Shown one piece after another: positions 23,286-35,042 of a stretch of 64,000 bases of DNA. Each line of letters begins with the position of its first letter. The first letter of the stretch is position 1. Origin of the DNA: Amylostereum areolatum. Its lineage: Eukaryota; Basidiomycota; Agaricomycetes; Russulales; Stereaceae. The position numbers and the translations under genes are program-made. The notes under the pieces are model-generated. The model made no database searches. It was not told the DNA's origin and worked only from the letters and a program-made list of their open reading frames with translations. The stretch spans positions 1 to 64,000 of the forward strand of contig SAXG01000136.1 of the NCBI GenBank assembly GCA_012932865.1, in the 5' to 3' direction.

Positions 23286-23736
23286 TGTTGAAGTCGCAGT
23301 TGAAGGGGCTAGCCAACTAGCTAGGGACGCTCAGAACTGACACAAACAGTGGATTGCTGCAGCACAGAATGAGCGACTGAGAAACAAGACAGAAACGAGC
23401 AAAGGGCATACCTGCAGCACAGAATGAGCGACTGAGGAGGAGCAGACGCGTGTGGCTGCAGGTAGAGGCCATGGAGCGTGGGAGGAAACTCGGAATAAGC
23501 CGAGAATCGACCAAAAGCGGTAACTAACTCGAAACTGAAGCTAGGGAAGCTAGCTCAGGCTGAACTACAGTAAGTACAGTACAATAGCGAACAGTGGGTG
23601 AAGTGGAGAGGGCATGTGAGGGTATAGACGCGGAATTAGATGATAATAGGGTGAATGGAGCGGAATAGACGCGAATAGAAGGGAGATAGAACAGAATAAA
23701 GGCGTAGAAATCAGACATAAACGAATATCTTCAACA
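23286..23736 (-). repeat. LTR G (minus; right inversion endpoint, 3' LTR of the composite)
   Basis: A 451-bp LTR in reverse orientation. To its right lie CTCCCCC, the complement of the polypurine tract, and the 3' end of a minus-strand pol. It is thus the 3' LTR of the minus-strand insertion, and with LTR F it forms the inverted pair that bounds the flipped block. Confidence 0.9.
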
Positions 23737-24402
23737 CTCCCCCGTGATGAGACGCCTACTCGAGTCCCATCATCTCCCTGCAGCGCACAACGCGCTCACG
23801 AGGCAGCGCCTTCGTCAGGATGTCGGCCGGCATCTCGTTTGTCCCCACAAACTTGAGAACAATCCGGCCGGCCTCCACTTCGTCTCGCAGCCAGTAGAAG
23901 CGCAGGTCGAGGTGCTTCATGCGTCCATGATGCTCGGGATTCTTTGAGACGTTGATAGACGACTGATTGTCCGAGTACAGGAGCGAAGCGCCCTCGACTG
24001 TGTAGCCAAACTCAGAGAGCAGGTTGCGCATCCAGACGATCTCCTTGCCAGCCTCGACGGCAGCAATGTACTCCGCCTCGGTCGTCGACTGTGCGACGAG
24101 CGATTGGAGGCGAGAGCTCCAGCTAACAGCGCCAGAACCGATGCGGACGAGATACCCGCCTGTGGAGCGGCCATTGTCGACGTTTCCGCCGTGGTCCGAG
24201 TCCGTGAAGGTGGTGAACAGCTCGGAGTCGCCGGTCGGCCTGTACACGAGCTTCAAGTCCTTCGTGCCCTGGAGGTACTTGAACAGATGCTGGACGGCGC
24301 GCCAATGCTGAGGACCTGGGTCCGAGATCAAGCGGCAGAGGTTGGAGACGGTGTAGTGTTGAAAACACAGAGGGACCTTCAGTCATAAAGTGAAACACAA
24401 AG

Positions 24403-24476
24403 TGGACTGGCCGGGGATTGAACCCAGGACCTCCCATATTCTAGAAGGGTGCTCTAACCAACTGAGCTACCTGTCC
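24403..24476 (-). tRNA. tRNA-like sequence in TRIM1 LTR (anticodon loop AGA)
   Basis: A 74-nt cloverleaf with a 7-bp acceptor stem (one A-A mismatch), D stem GCTC/GAGC, anticodon stem with one T-T mismatch, loop CTAGAAT and T arm CTGGG-TTCAATC-CCCGG. A box (TAGCTCAGTTGG) and B box (GGTTCAATCC) fit Pol III consensus. A short variable region is unlike true Ser(AGA) tRNAs, so it may be a tRNA relic kept as a promoter. Confidence 0.55.
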
Positions 24477-24696
24477 AATAGTGGGAACAGGTTGGTAGTT
24501 GATATAGAGAATATCACCGAGCTCTGATTGTGTGCAACAGGCCAGGGCTTAGCCTTATTTCAACACACCCCCGTAAGACCAGGCCTGATGTGATCTTAGG
24601 CACTCGCCACTTGTGCCCAACAGTAATCATGAAGGCGGGTGCTGCTACCATGTTGAAAACACAGAGGGACCTTCAGTCATAAAGTGAAACACAAAG

Positions 24697-24770
24697 TGGA
24701 CTGGCCGGGGATTGAACCCAGGACCTCCCATATTCTAGAAGGGTGCTCTAACCAACTGAGCTACCTGTCC
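24697..24770 (-). tRNA. tRNA-like sequence in TRIM1 second LTR
   Basis: Identical copy of 24403-24476, 294 bp away in the other LTR of the same element. Confidence 0.55.
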
Positions 24771-27700
24771 AATAGTGGGAACAGGTTGGTAGTTGATATA
24801 GAGAATATCACCGAGCTCTGATTGTGTGCAACAGGCCAGGGCTTAGCCTTATTTCAACATGTAGGCGACGTCTGGACGCGTCGCAGTCGCGATGTAGAGC
24901 AGGGAACCGACGGCGCTGCCATAGGGCACCTTCTGCATGAATTCGCGCTCAGACGCGTTCTCGGGCGACATGGCCTTCGTCAGACGCGAGCCAGGAAGCA
25001 TAGGCATCGTGACAGGGTGGCAGTCGGCGTGGTTGTAGCGTGCAAGCGTGTCGACGATGTACTGGCGCTGGGAGAGGAAGAGGGTGCGAAGGGAACGGTC
25101 TCGAGTGATGTGGATGCCGAGGAGGAAGGAGGTAGGGCCGAGATCTCGCAGCTTGAAGTGCATGCGAAGAGTGGTGATGATCTCGTCGAGAACAGGCTCC
25201 GAATTCGACGCCAGGGTGCCGTCGTCGACGAAGTAGGAGAACACGCACAGCGTCGCGCTGGAGCACGTAGATCGACACGTCGCTGTAGATGCAGCGGAAT
25301 CCCATCTTGTCGCACAGGACCTCCATCAGCTTGATCTTCCACAGGCGAGCGGCCTGCTTGAGGCCGTAGATCGACTTCTGCAGCTTGCAGACCGCGCCAG
25401 GAGGACCCTCCTCAAAGCCTTCAGGCTGCTTCATGTAGACCTCCGCATCGAGGTCGCCATTGATGAAGGCATGGGAGATGTCGATGGAGCGCAGGTGGAG
25501 ATCCTCGACGGCGGCGAGGGCGAGGACAGTGCGAATGGCCTGGAACTTGGCAGTGGGAGCGAAGGTCTCGAAGTAGTCGAAGCCAGGACGTTGGGCAAAG
25601 CCCTTGGCGACGACGCGCGCCTTGTAGCGCTCGATGGAGCCGTCCTCCTTGCGCTTGACCTTGAAGACCCAGCGTGATGCGACGGCGTGCGAGCCAGGAG
25701 GGAGAGAGGCGATAGACCAGGTGCCGTTGGCTGCATGCGCGTCGAGCTCCTCTCTGCACGCTGCAAGCCACATCTCCGCGTCCGGACGCTCCATAGCCTG
25801 CCTGTAGGAGAGCGGCTCGCCGTCTGCGGATAGCAGGGCGGTCTCGAGGGCGGTATGGATGGCAAAGGCGGCCTCAGGCGTCTCCCGCGCGAAGTAGACG
25901 TCGTCATTTGCCCATGGCTCAGGAGAGTCGCTGTGAACATCGTCCTCCTCGTCGGATTCGACTGCAGGAAGCGGCTCGCGCACTTTTGCCTTGGAGGGCA
26001 CTGGCTGAGGCTGCCAGCTATTCGATCGCGCCTTGACCACGGCGTCGCGCGTGCTACGGCGCAGAGGACCGGTGGGCGAAGCGGCGCGCTTCCTCCCTCG
26101 AGGAACAGGCCGCGAAGGACCCGCATGTGGAGAGGGAGGTGCAGGATCGGCTGCAGGCGGCGCAGGAGCGGGATCGGCCGCATCCTGATCGACATCATGC
26201 TCGTGCTCATCAGCAGGCGGAGCTGGAGGCAGATCAGGCTCGTCTTGCTCAGCAGAGGACGAGTCGTCGTCTCCCCCGGCATCCAGCACCGGCTGAGAGG
26301 GAGCAGGCTCCGATGGAGGCGAAGGAGGGAAGAGGGGAGCGGAAGGCGAGGGCAGGAGCGGCTTGTTAAGCCTGGAGCGAGGGAAATCGCGCTCGTCGAA
26401 GTCTGCGCGCTCGCAAATGATGACCTTCTTTGCTATAGGGTCCCAGAACTTCCAGCCTTTGTACCCCTCCGGATACCCGATGAAGGCGGCCTTCACCATG
26501 TGCGGCTGCAGGCCCTTGCGCTTGTCGCGCTGGATGTGGACGTATACGTATGCGGTGCATCCCCACACGCGCAGACGACTCACATCCGGCTTGGACCCGT
26601 GCCAGAGCTCGAAGGGCGTGGTGTGCGCCTTGATGGCGGCGGTGGGCAGGCGGTTGCGGACGTGGATGTAGGCACTGAGCGCTTCTCCCCAGAAAGACGC
26701 AGGCAGGCCGGACTCCGCAAGCATCGCAGTGATGCCCTCCTCAATGGTGCGATTAGCACGCTCCGCTACGCCGTTCTGCTGAGGGCGATTGCGCGTCGTA
26801 TGACGGCGCTCGATCCCGTGCAGCGAGCAGAACTCGTCCATGTTGCGACCCATGTATTCGCCCCCCTTGTCGTCCTGCAGCGCGAGCAGCTTCTCGCCTG
26901 TCTGCTTCTCGGCCCACGCTTTGAAGTCCTTGAACGCTTCGTACTGGTCCGACTTCTTGCGAAGCAGGTAGACGGCGTAGAAACACGAGGCGGCGTCGAT
27001 GTAGAGGACCCAGTAGCGATAGCCAGAGGCGGTGCGGACTGGAAGCGGACCGTGCAGGTCGGAGTGGACGAGGGCCAGGCGCTTTGTGTAGACGGTGGTA
27101 GAGGAGGGGAACGGGTCGGCGTGCATCTTGCCAGCGAGGCAGGGCTCGCAGATAGGGTCGGGCTTCTCTAACGAGTTGAAGACGAGACCAGTGACGAGGT
27201 TCTCCCGCACTATGCGCTGGAGGCCAGCGTGGTTGAAGTGCGCAAGGCGACGGTGCCATAGGGACGCGTCGAGCGGCGTAGAGGCGGCGAGCGCGGCGGA
27301 TAGGGCGTAGTGCGACGCTGTAGAGGTGGAACCATCGAGATAGGCGGTGTTCGCGTCGTTGATCGTTGCAGTGAACCACACAGCGCCGTCCTTAGCGAAG
27401 GAGACGCGGCTCCCCTTGATGGTGACGACGAACGCCTTATGCTTCGCAAGGTAGAGGACAGAGAGGAGATTATTGCGAAGATGGGGAACATGGAGGACTC
27501 TAGTAAACTCGACGGCACCCTGCGCCTTTCCTGCTACAACCGGATTGAACACCACTGAACCGACTCCTGCACTGTACACCGTCTTTCCGTCTGCGAGGCG
27601 AATGGGCGTGCGAAGGGGACGGTAGGAGGCGAAGAAGTGGCGATGCGGGGTCATATGAGACGTGGCGCCGGTGTCTGCATTCCAATCGACGTCAGCATCG

Positions 27701-28334
27701 AGCTGCAGCGGCGAGAGGGGGTCGGAAGGAGCGACACTTGCGGATGCAGCGCTGCCAGCGTGTTCGCCAGCAGGATTGAAGCCGTCAGACGACGACGAAG
27801 CGGCGTTGGCCTTGTCCCCAAGGCGAGAACGCAGGTCCTTGATCTGCTTCTGATAGCAGGTCTTCTCCTCGTGCCCGCTCTTCTTGCAGAACGCGCAAGT
27901 GAGACGTGGACGCGAGGACTGCCCCTTGGCCTTGCCAGATGCGCCAGACGACGACGCACTGAGCGCAGACGAAGCGTCCGGCTTGAAGAACTCGGGGTTG
28001 CGCTCCCTGTTGGTCTCCTCGCGCACAAACGCGTCCTTGACGCTGTCGGGGTCGAGCTTCTCGAGCAGGAGGAGGGAGGAGACGAAGGAGGAGTACTCCG
28101 AGGGGAGGGCGCGGATGTAGGCCATGGTGGTGAGCTCCTTGTCGAGCTCCTCGAGGGTGAGAGACGCGGGGCGAAGGGAGCGAATACGACGCATAGCATC
28201 GTCGACTCGCGTCGCCATAGCGAGCAGGGACTCGTCCTCCTTCTTGCGGACATTGAAGAGGTCGTCATACGCGTTGAAACGCGCGCCAGGCGCCTTCTTG
28301 ACGTGCAGCGCCTCGAGCTTCGTCCACATAGCGG

Positions 28335-28785
28335 TGTTGAAGTCGCAGTTGAAGGGGCTAGCCAACTAGCTAGGGACGCTCAGAACTGACACAAAGAGTG
28401 GATTGCTGCAGCACAGAATGAGCGACTGAGAAACAAGACAGAAACGAGCAAAGGGCATACCTGCAGCACAGAATGAGCGACTGAGGAGGAGCAGACGCGT
28501 GTGGCTGCAGGTAGAGGCCATGGAGCGTGGGAGGAAACTCGGAATAAGCCGAGAATCGACCAAAAGCGGTAACTAACTCGAAACTGAAGCTAGGGAAGCT
28601 AGCTCAGGCTGAACTACAGTAAGTACAGTACAATAGCGAACAGTGGGTGAAGTGGAGAGGGCATGTGAGGGTATAGACGCGGAATTAGATGATAATAGGG
28701 TGAATGGAGCGGAATAGACGCGAATAGAAGGGAGATAGAACAGAATAAAGGCGTAGAAATCAGACATAAACGAATATCTTCAACA
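28335..28785 (-). repeat. LTR H (minus; 3' LTR of E2)
   Basis: A 451-bp LTR between E2 and the truncated gag-pol. It carries CTCTTTGTG near 28391 (minus reading), shared only with the old H0 LTR at 36505, where the other copies have CTGTTTGTG. This points to recombination or gene conversion among LTRs. Confidence 0.9.
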
Positions 28786-29164
28786 CTCCCCCGTGATGAG
28801 ACGCCTACTCGAGTCCCATCATCTCCCTGCAGCGCACAACGCGCTCACGAGGCAGCGCCTTCGTCAGGATGTCGGCCGGCATCTCGTTTGTCCCCACAAA
28901 CTTGAGAACAATCCGGCCGGCCTCCACTTCGTCTCGCAGCCAGTAGAAGCGCAGGTCGAGGTGCTTCATGCGTCCATGATGCTCGGGATTCTTTGAGACG
29001 TTGATAGACGACTGATTGTCCGAGTACAGGAGCGAAGCGCCCTCGACTGTGTAGCCAAACTCAGAGAGCAGGTTGTGTTGAAATAAGGCTAAGCCCTGGC
29101 CTGTTGCACACAATCAGAGCTCGGTGATATTCTCTATATCAACTACCAACCTGTTCCCACTATC

Positions 29165-29238
29165 GGACAGGTAGCTCAGTTGGTTAGAGCACCCTTCTAG
29201 AATATGGGAGGTCCTGGGTTCAATCCCCGGCCAGTCCA
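29165..29238 (+). tRNA. tRNA-like sequence in TRIM2 5' LTR
   Basis: Acceptor 29165-29171/29231-29237, D stem 29174-29177/29187-29190, anticodon loop 29197-29203 with AGA at 29199-29201, T arm 29214-29230, discriminator A29238. Internal A and B boxes are intact. Whether it is ever processed to a tRNA cannot be told from sequence. Confidence 0.55.
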
Positions 29239-29458
29239 CTTTGTGTTTCACTTTATGACTGAAGGTCCCTCTGTGTTTTCAACATGGTAGCAGCACCCGC
29301 CTTCATGATTACTGTTGGGCACAAGTGGCGAGTGCCTAAGATCACATCAGGCCTGGTCTTACGGGGGTGTGTTGAAATAAGGCTAAGCCCTGGCCTGTTG
29401 CACACAATCAGAGCTCGGTGATATTCTCTATATCAACTACCAACCTGTTCCCACTATC

Positions 29459-29532
29459 GGACAGGTAGCTCAGTTGGTTAGAGCACCCTTCTAGAATATG
29501 GGAGGTCCTGGGTTCAATCCCCGGCCAGTCCA
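29459..29532 (+). tRNA. tRNA-like sequence in TRIM2 3' LTR
   Basis: Identical to 29165-29238, in the second LTR. Confidence 0.55.
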
Positions 29533-32500
29533 CTTTGTGTTTCACTTTATGACTGAAGGTCCCTCTGTGTTTTCAACAGGTTGCGCATCCAGACGATCTC
29601 CTTGCCAGCCTCGACGGCAGCAATGTACTCCGCCTCGGTCGTCGACTGTGCGACGAGCGATTGGAGGCGAGAGCTCCAGCTGACAGCGCCAGAACCAATG
29701 CGGACGAGATACCCGCCTGTGGAGCGGCCATTGTCGACGTTTCCGCCGTGGTCCGAGTCTGTGAAGGTGGTGAACAGCTCGGAGTCGTCGGTCGGCCTGT
29801 ACACGAGCTTCAAGTCCTTCGTGCCCTGGAGGTACTTGAACAGATGCTGGACGGCGCGCCAATGCTGAGGACCTGGGTCCGAAATGAAGCGGCAGAGATT
29901 GGAGACAGTGTAGGCGATGTCTGGACGGGTCGCAGTCGCGATGTAGAGCAGGGAGCCGACGGCGCTGCCATAGGGCACCTTTTGCATGAATTCGCGCTCA
30001 GAAGCGTTCTGGGGCGACATGGCCTTCGTCAGACGCGAGCCAGGAAGCATAGGCGTGGTGACAGGGTGGCAGTCGGCGTGATTGTAGCGCGCAAGCGTGT
30101 CGATGATGTACTGGCGCTGGGAGAGGAAGAGGGTGCGAAGGGAGCGGTCTCGAGTGATGTGGATGCCAAGGAGGAAGGAGGTGGGGCCGAGGTCTCGCAG
30201 CTTGAAGTGCGTGCGAAGAGTGGCGATGATCTCGTCGAGAACAGGCTCCGAATTCGACGCCAGGGTGCCGTCGTCGACGAAGACAGGGAGGAGAACGCGC
30301 ACAGCGTCGCGCTGGAGCACGTAGATTGACGCGTCGCTGTAGATGCAGCGGAATCCCATCTTGTCGCACAGGACCTCCATCAGCTTGATCTTCCACAGGC
30401 GAGCGGCCTGCTTGAGGCCGTAGATCGACTTCTGCAGCTTGCAGACCGCGCCAGGAGGACCCTCCTCGAAGCCTTCAGGCTGCTTCATGTAGACCTCCGC
30501 ATCGAGGTCGCCATTGATGAAGGCATGGGAGATGTCGATGGAGCGCAGGTGGAGATCCTCGACGGCGGCGAGGGCGAGGACAGTGCGGATGGCCTGGAAC
30601 TTGGCAGTGGGAGCGAAGGTCTCGAAGTAGTCGAAGCCAGGACGCTGGGCAAAGCCCTTCGCGACGACGCGCGCCTTGTAGCGCTCGATGGAGCCGTCCT
30701 CCTTGCGCTTGACCTTGAAGACCCAGCGCGATGCGACGGCGTGCGCGCCAGGGGGAAGGGAAGCGATAGACCAGGTGCCATTGGCTGCATGCGCGTCGAG
30801 CTCCTCTCTGCACGCTGCAAGCCACATCTCCGCGTCTGGACGCTGCATAGCCTGCCTGTAGGAGAGCGGCTCGCCGTCTGCGGATAGAAGGGCAGTCTCC
30901 AACGCGGTGTGGATGGCAAAGGCGGCCTCAGGCGTCTCCTGCGCAGAGTAGACGTCGTCATTCGCCCACGGCTCAGGAGAGTCGCTGTGAGCATCGTCCT
31001 CCTCGTCGGATTCGACTGCAGGAAGCGGCTCGCGCACTTTCGCCTTGGAGGGCACTGGTTGAGGCTGCCAGCTGTTCGATCGCGCCTTGACCACGGCGTC
31101 GCGCGTGCTACGGCGCAGAGGACCGGTGGGCGAGGCGGCGCGCTTCCTCCCTCGAGGAGCAGGCCGCGAAGGACCCGCATGTGGAGAGGGAGGTGCAGGA
31201 TCGGCTGCAGGCGGCGCAGGAGCGGGATCGGCCGCATCCTGATCATGCTCATCAGCAGGCGGAGCTGGAGGCAGATCAGGCTCGTCTTGCTCAGCAGAGG
31301 ACGAGTCGTCGTCTCCCCCGGCATCCAGCACCGGCTGAGAGGGAGCAGGCTCCGATGGAGGCGGAGGAGGGAAGAGGGGAGCGGAAGGCGAGGGCAGGAG
31401 CGGCTTGTTGAGCCTGGAGCGAGGGAAATCGCGCTCATCAAAGTCGGCGCGCTCGCAAATGATGACCTTCTTCGCTATAGGGTCCCAGAACTTCCAGCCT
31501 TTGTACCCCTCCGGATACCCGATGAAGGCGGCCTTCACCATGTGCGGCTGCAGGCCCTTGCGCTTGTCGCGCTGGATATGGACGTATGCGGTGCATCCCC
31601 ACACGCGCAGACGACTCACATCCGGCTTGGACCCGTGCCAGAGCTCGAAGGGCGTGGTGTGCGCCTTGATGGCGGCGGTGGGCAGGCGGTTGCGGACGTG
31701 GATGTAGGCACTGAGCGCTTCTCCCCAGAAAGACGCAGGCAGGCCGGACTCCGCAAGCATCGCGGTGACACCCTCCTCAATGGTGCGATTTGCACGCTCC
31801 GCCACGCCGTTCTGCTGAGGGCGATTGCGCGTCGTATGACGGCGCTCGATCCCGTGCAGCGAACAGAACTCGTCCATGTTGCGCCCCATGTACTCGCCCC
31901 CCTTGTCGTCCTGCAGCGCGAGCAGCTTCTCGCCTGTCTGCTTCTCGGCCCACGCTTTGAAGTCCTTGAACGCCTCGTACTGGTCCGACTTCTTGCGAAG
32001 CAGGTAGACGGCGTAGAAACGCGAGGCGGCGTCGATGTAGAGGACCCAGTAGCGATAGCCAGAGGCGGTGCGGACTGGAAGCGGACCGTGCAGGTCAGAG
32101 TGGACGAGGGCGAGGCGCTTTGTGTAGACGGTGGTAGAGGAGGGGAACGGGTCGGCATGCATCTTGCCAGCGAGGCAGGGCTCGCAGATAGGGTCGGGCT
32201 TCTCTAACGAGTTGAAGACGAGACCGGTGACGAGATTCTCGCGCACTATGCGCTGGAGACCAGCGTGGTTGAAGTGAGCCAGGCGGCGGTGCCATAGGGA
32301 CGCGTCGAGCGGCGTAGAGGCGGCGAGCGCGGCGGATAGGGCGTAGTGCGACGCTGTAGAGGTGGAACCATCGAGATAGGCGGTGTTCGCATCGTTGATC
32401 GTTGCAGTGAACCACACAGCGCCGTCCTTAGCGAAGGAGACGCGGCTCCCCTTGATGGTGACGACGAACGCCTTATGCTTCGCAAGGTAGAGGACAGAGA

Positions 32501-34311
32501 GGAGATTATTGCGAAGATGGGGAACATGGAGGACTCTAGTAAACTCGACGGCACCCTGCGCCTTTCCTGCTACAACCGGATTGAACACCACTGAACCGAC
32601 TCCTGCACTGTACACCGTCTTTCCGTCTGCGAGGCGAATGGGCGTGCGAAGGGGACGGTAGGAGGCGAAGAAGTGGCGATGCGGGGTCATATGAGACGTG
32701 GCGCCGGTGTCTGCATTCCAATCGACGTCAGCATCGAGCTGCAGCGGCGAGAGGGGGTCGGAAGGAGCGACACTTGCGGATGCAGCGCTGCCAGCGTGTT
32801 CGCCAGCAGGATTGAAGCCGTCAGACGACGACGAAGCGGCGTTGGCCTTGTCCCCAAGGCGAGAACGCAGGTCCTTGATCTGCTTCTGATAGCAGGTCTT
32901 CTCCTCGTGCCCGCTCTTCTTGCAGAACGCGCAAGTGAGACGTGGACGCGAGGACTGCCCCTTGGCCTTGCCAGATGCGCCAGACGACGACGCACTGAGC
33001 GCAGACGAAGCGTCCGGCTTGAAGAACTCGGGGTTGCGCTCCCTGTTGGTCTCCTCGCGCACAAACGCGTCCTTGACGCTGTCGGGGTCGAGCTTCTCGA
33101 GCAGGAGGAGGGACGAGACGAAGGAGGAGTACTCCGAGGGGAGGGCGCGGATGTACGCCATGGTGGTGAGCTCCTTGTCGAGCTCCTCGAGGGTGAGAGA
33201 CGCAGGGCGAAGGGAACGAATGCGACGCATAGCATCGTCGACTCGCGTCGCCATAGCGAGCAGGGACTCGTCCTCCTTCTTGCGGACATTGAAGAGGTCG
33301 TCATACGCGTTGAAGCGCGCGCCAGGCGCCTTCTTGACGTGCAGCGCCTCGAGCTTCGTCCACATAGCAGGGGCGTCGCGCCTAAGGTCGTCCACAGGAC
33401 CTCGCTGGTCCTTGGAGATGAGGAGGTAGATGGCACCCCCAGCCTTGGAGCAGATCGAGGTGTACTCCTTGAGGGCGGCAGCAGCAGTATCCGCCGGCTT
33501 GGACGTCTCCCCCAGCACTACAGCGTCCCAGCCCTTGGTCTGGAGCCAGGCCAGAACCTCGTTCGACCAGTCCTTGTAGTTTTGGCCGGTGAGAGCGTCG
33601 ATTTTGGGGATAGAGTCGGACATAATGAGGAATTGGAGAGGATATACGCAAAAAGCGACGATTTGGACGAGCAGAGGTTCGAGGGGGCGCCGAGGGCGAT
33701 GGGATAGGGCGATGGGGGCGGGTACGACGGCGATGGGGAGGGTGGATGGTCTAGATGGAGGCCTGAAGAGCGCGTACCGATAGCACAACGCGATGGGAAG
33801 CTACACTCGTCCGATCCCAAGGTGAAAATTTCTCGAAACAGCCTCCTGCAAACAACGAGCTCCTGAGGGCGAACGGCTTCAGCGACGGCTACCGCGTTTG
33901 GCGAGGGGGTAGGTAGGGTGGTAGGGAGGGCTGACGCGAAGCGAGGTAGCAAACGGTTGAAGGGGCGCTGAGGGCGCCTTTGATGTTTGTGGGAGGAGGA
34001 GGAGGAAGCGTCACAGGCTGTGGACGCGCAGCGACAAAAGCGACGGCCTTGGGGCTTGGCACGAAGTTGGATAGGGAGTAGTAGATGCGGAATATGCAAG
34101 GGCGAGGTGAACGGATGAAGGGGCGTTGCGTGCGCGCTTGATGTTGCGAAATGCGCGCCCTGGAGGATGGGGATGGCGTTGGGAGGCGACGGATGGGTCG
34201 TTCGACTTGAAACTCGAGGGCTGGGGCCTCTAGGGATGGTAGGAGAGGTGTGTAGAAGGACGAGGCGAGGGGGGTGCTGTGAGGCGAGATAAAAGCGATG
34301 GATGTTGGCTA

Positions 34312-34330
34312 GAGCGCAGGGCCCATAACC
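34312..34330 (-). promoter_or_regulatory. Primer-binding site of E2, half-tRNA initiator-Met type
   Basis: On the minus strand GGTTATGGGCCCTGCGCTC follows the 5' LTR without a spacer, identical to 807-825. The plus strand shows the tRNA sense, ending GGGCCCATAACC. Confidence 0.75.
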
Positions 34331-34674
34331 TGTTGAAGTCGCAGTTGAAGGGGCTAGCCAACTAGCTAGGGACGCTCAGAACTGACACAAACAGTGGATT
34401 GCTGCAGCACAGAATGAGCGACTGAGAAACAAGACAGAAACGAGCAAAGGGCATACCTGCAGCACAGAATGAGTGACTGAGGAGGAGCAGACGCGTGTGG
34501 CTGCAGGTAGAGGCCATGGAGCGTGGGAGGAAACTCGGAATAAGCCGAGAATCGCCCTAAAGCGGTAACTAACTCGAAACTGAAGCTAGGGAAGCTAGCT
34601 CAGGCTGAACTACAGTAAGTACAGTACATGTTGAAAACACAGAGGGACCTTCAGTCATAAAGTGAAACACAAAG

Positions 34675-34748
34675 TGGACTGGCCGGGGATTGAACCCAGG
34701 ACCTCCCATATTCTAGAAGGGTGCTCTAACCAACTGAGCTACCTGTCC
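34675..34748 (-). tRNA. tRNA-like sequence in TRIM3 LTR
   Basis: Same 74-nt cloverleaf as in TRIM1/2, with the same stem mismatches and loop. Confidence 0.55.
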
Positions 34749-34968
34749 GATAGTGGGAACAGGTTGGTAGTTGATATAGAGAATATCACCGAGCTCTGAT
34801 TGTGTGCAACAGGCCAGGGCTTAGCCTTATTTCAACACACCCCCGTAAGACCAGGCCTGATGTGATCTTAGGCACTCGCCACTTGTGCCCAACAGTAATC
34901 ATGAAGGCGGGTGCTGCTACCATGTTGAAAACACAGAGGGACCTTCAGTCATAAAGTGAAACACAAAG

Positions 34969-35042
34969 TGGACTGGCCGGGGATTGAACCCAGGACCTCC
35001 CATATTCTAGAAGGGTGCTCTAACCAACTGAGCTACCTGTCC
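34969..35042 (-). tRNA. tRNA-like sequence in TRIM3 second LTR
   Basis: Identical copy of 34675-34748 in the other LTR of TRIM3. Confidence 0.55.

Larger units (their letters stand above)
24357..24859 (-). mobile_element. TRIM1: miniature LTR retrotransposon with tRNA-like LTRs
   Basis: Two identical 209-bp LTRs (24357-24565 and 24651-24859) flank only 85 bp. In element orientation (minus) the LTR runs TGTTGAAATAAGG...TTTTCAACA, the internal part begins TGGTAGCAGCACCC, a tRNA 3'-end type primer site, and it ends ACGGGGGTG, a polypurine tract. The 5-bp duplication TGTAG lies at 24352-24356 and 24860-24864, and removing the element restores copia RNase H coding. There is no coding capacity. 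The LTR termini and polypurine core match the surrounding copia family, suggesting mobilisation by copia proteins. It differs from TRIM2 and TRIM3 by one base next to the tRNA-like segment. Confidence 0.9.
23756..28334 (-). pseudogene. copia gag-pol, 5'-truncated, interrupted by TRIM1
   Basis: Read on the minus strand, this starts directly after LTR H (28335) with CCGCT and gag at AMWTKLEALHVKK. It continues through the zinc knuckle (CAFCKKSGHEEKTC), protease (DTGATSHMT), integrase, RT and RNase H to the stop at 23756-23758. Gag upstream of AMWTK, the leader and a primer site are missing. RT carries the same 5-base loss before FVDD as the array units, while gag and integrase resemble E1/E2, so it is a mosaic. 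A 6-base repeat near 26545 adds two residues (YVYVHIQRD). TRIM1 with its duplication TGTAG splits the RNase H region at 24352-24864. Confidence 0.88.
29076..29578 (+). mobile_element. TRIM2: miniature LTR retrotransposon with tRNA-like LTRs
   Basis: LTRs 29076-29284 and 29370-29578 (209 bp each) with an 85-bp centre. The primer site TGGTAGCAGCACCC begins at 29285 and the polypurine tract ACGGGGGTG ends at 29369. The 5-bp duplication GGTTG lies at 29071-29075 and 29579-29583. It is in opposite orientation to the E2 gene it interrupts. A T4 run at 29276-29279, 38 nt after the tRNA-like segment, is a possible Pol III stop inside the LTR. Confidence 0.9.
28805..33623 (-). pseudogene. copia gag-pol polyprotein of E2, intact except for TRIM2
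   Basis: Leaving out the 508 bp of TRIM2 and its duplication, the frame is open from ATG 33623 (MSDSIPK) to the stop at 28805-28807, 1,436 codons. Order: gag with CCHC knuckle CAFCKKSGHEEKTC (about residue 230), protease DTGATSHMT (about 305), GAG-pre-integrase LWHRRLAHF with CEPC, integrase with HSDLHGPLP, QDDKGGEYMG and NGVAERANRT, a Pro/Asp/Glu-rich linker, RT with VFVDDGTLAS (about 1115), RNase H with TDSDHGGN, and a C-terminal LDLRFYWLRD block. A single polyprotein is usual for Ty1/copia. The 1,413-codon reading frame that starts upstream at 33788 includes leader. TRIM2 cuts the RNase H domain at 29075/29579, so the protein made now would be truncated. Confidence 0.9.

Noticed and set aside
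24403..24476. tRNA-like sequences as ordinary host tRNA genes
   Set aside because: All six lie at fixed positions in TRIM LTRs, with stem mismatches and an anticodon (AGA) that does not fit a short-variable-arm tRNA.
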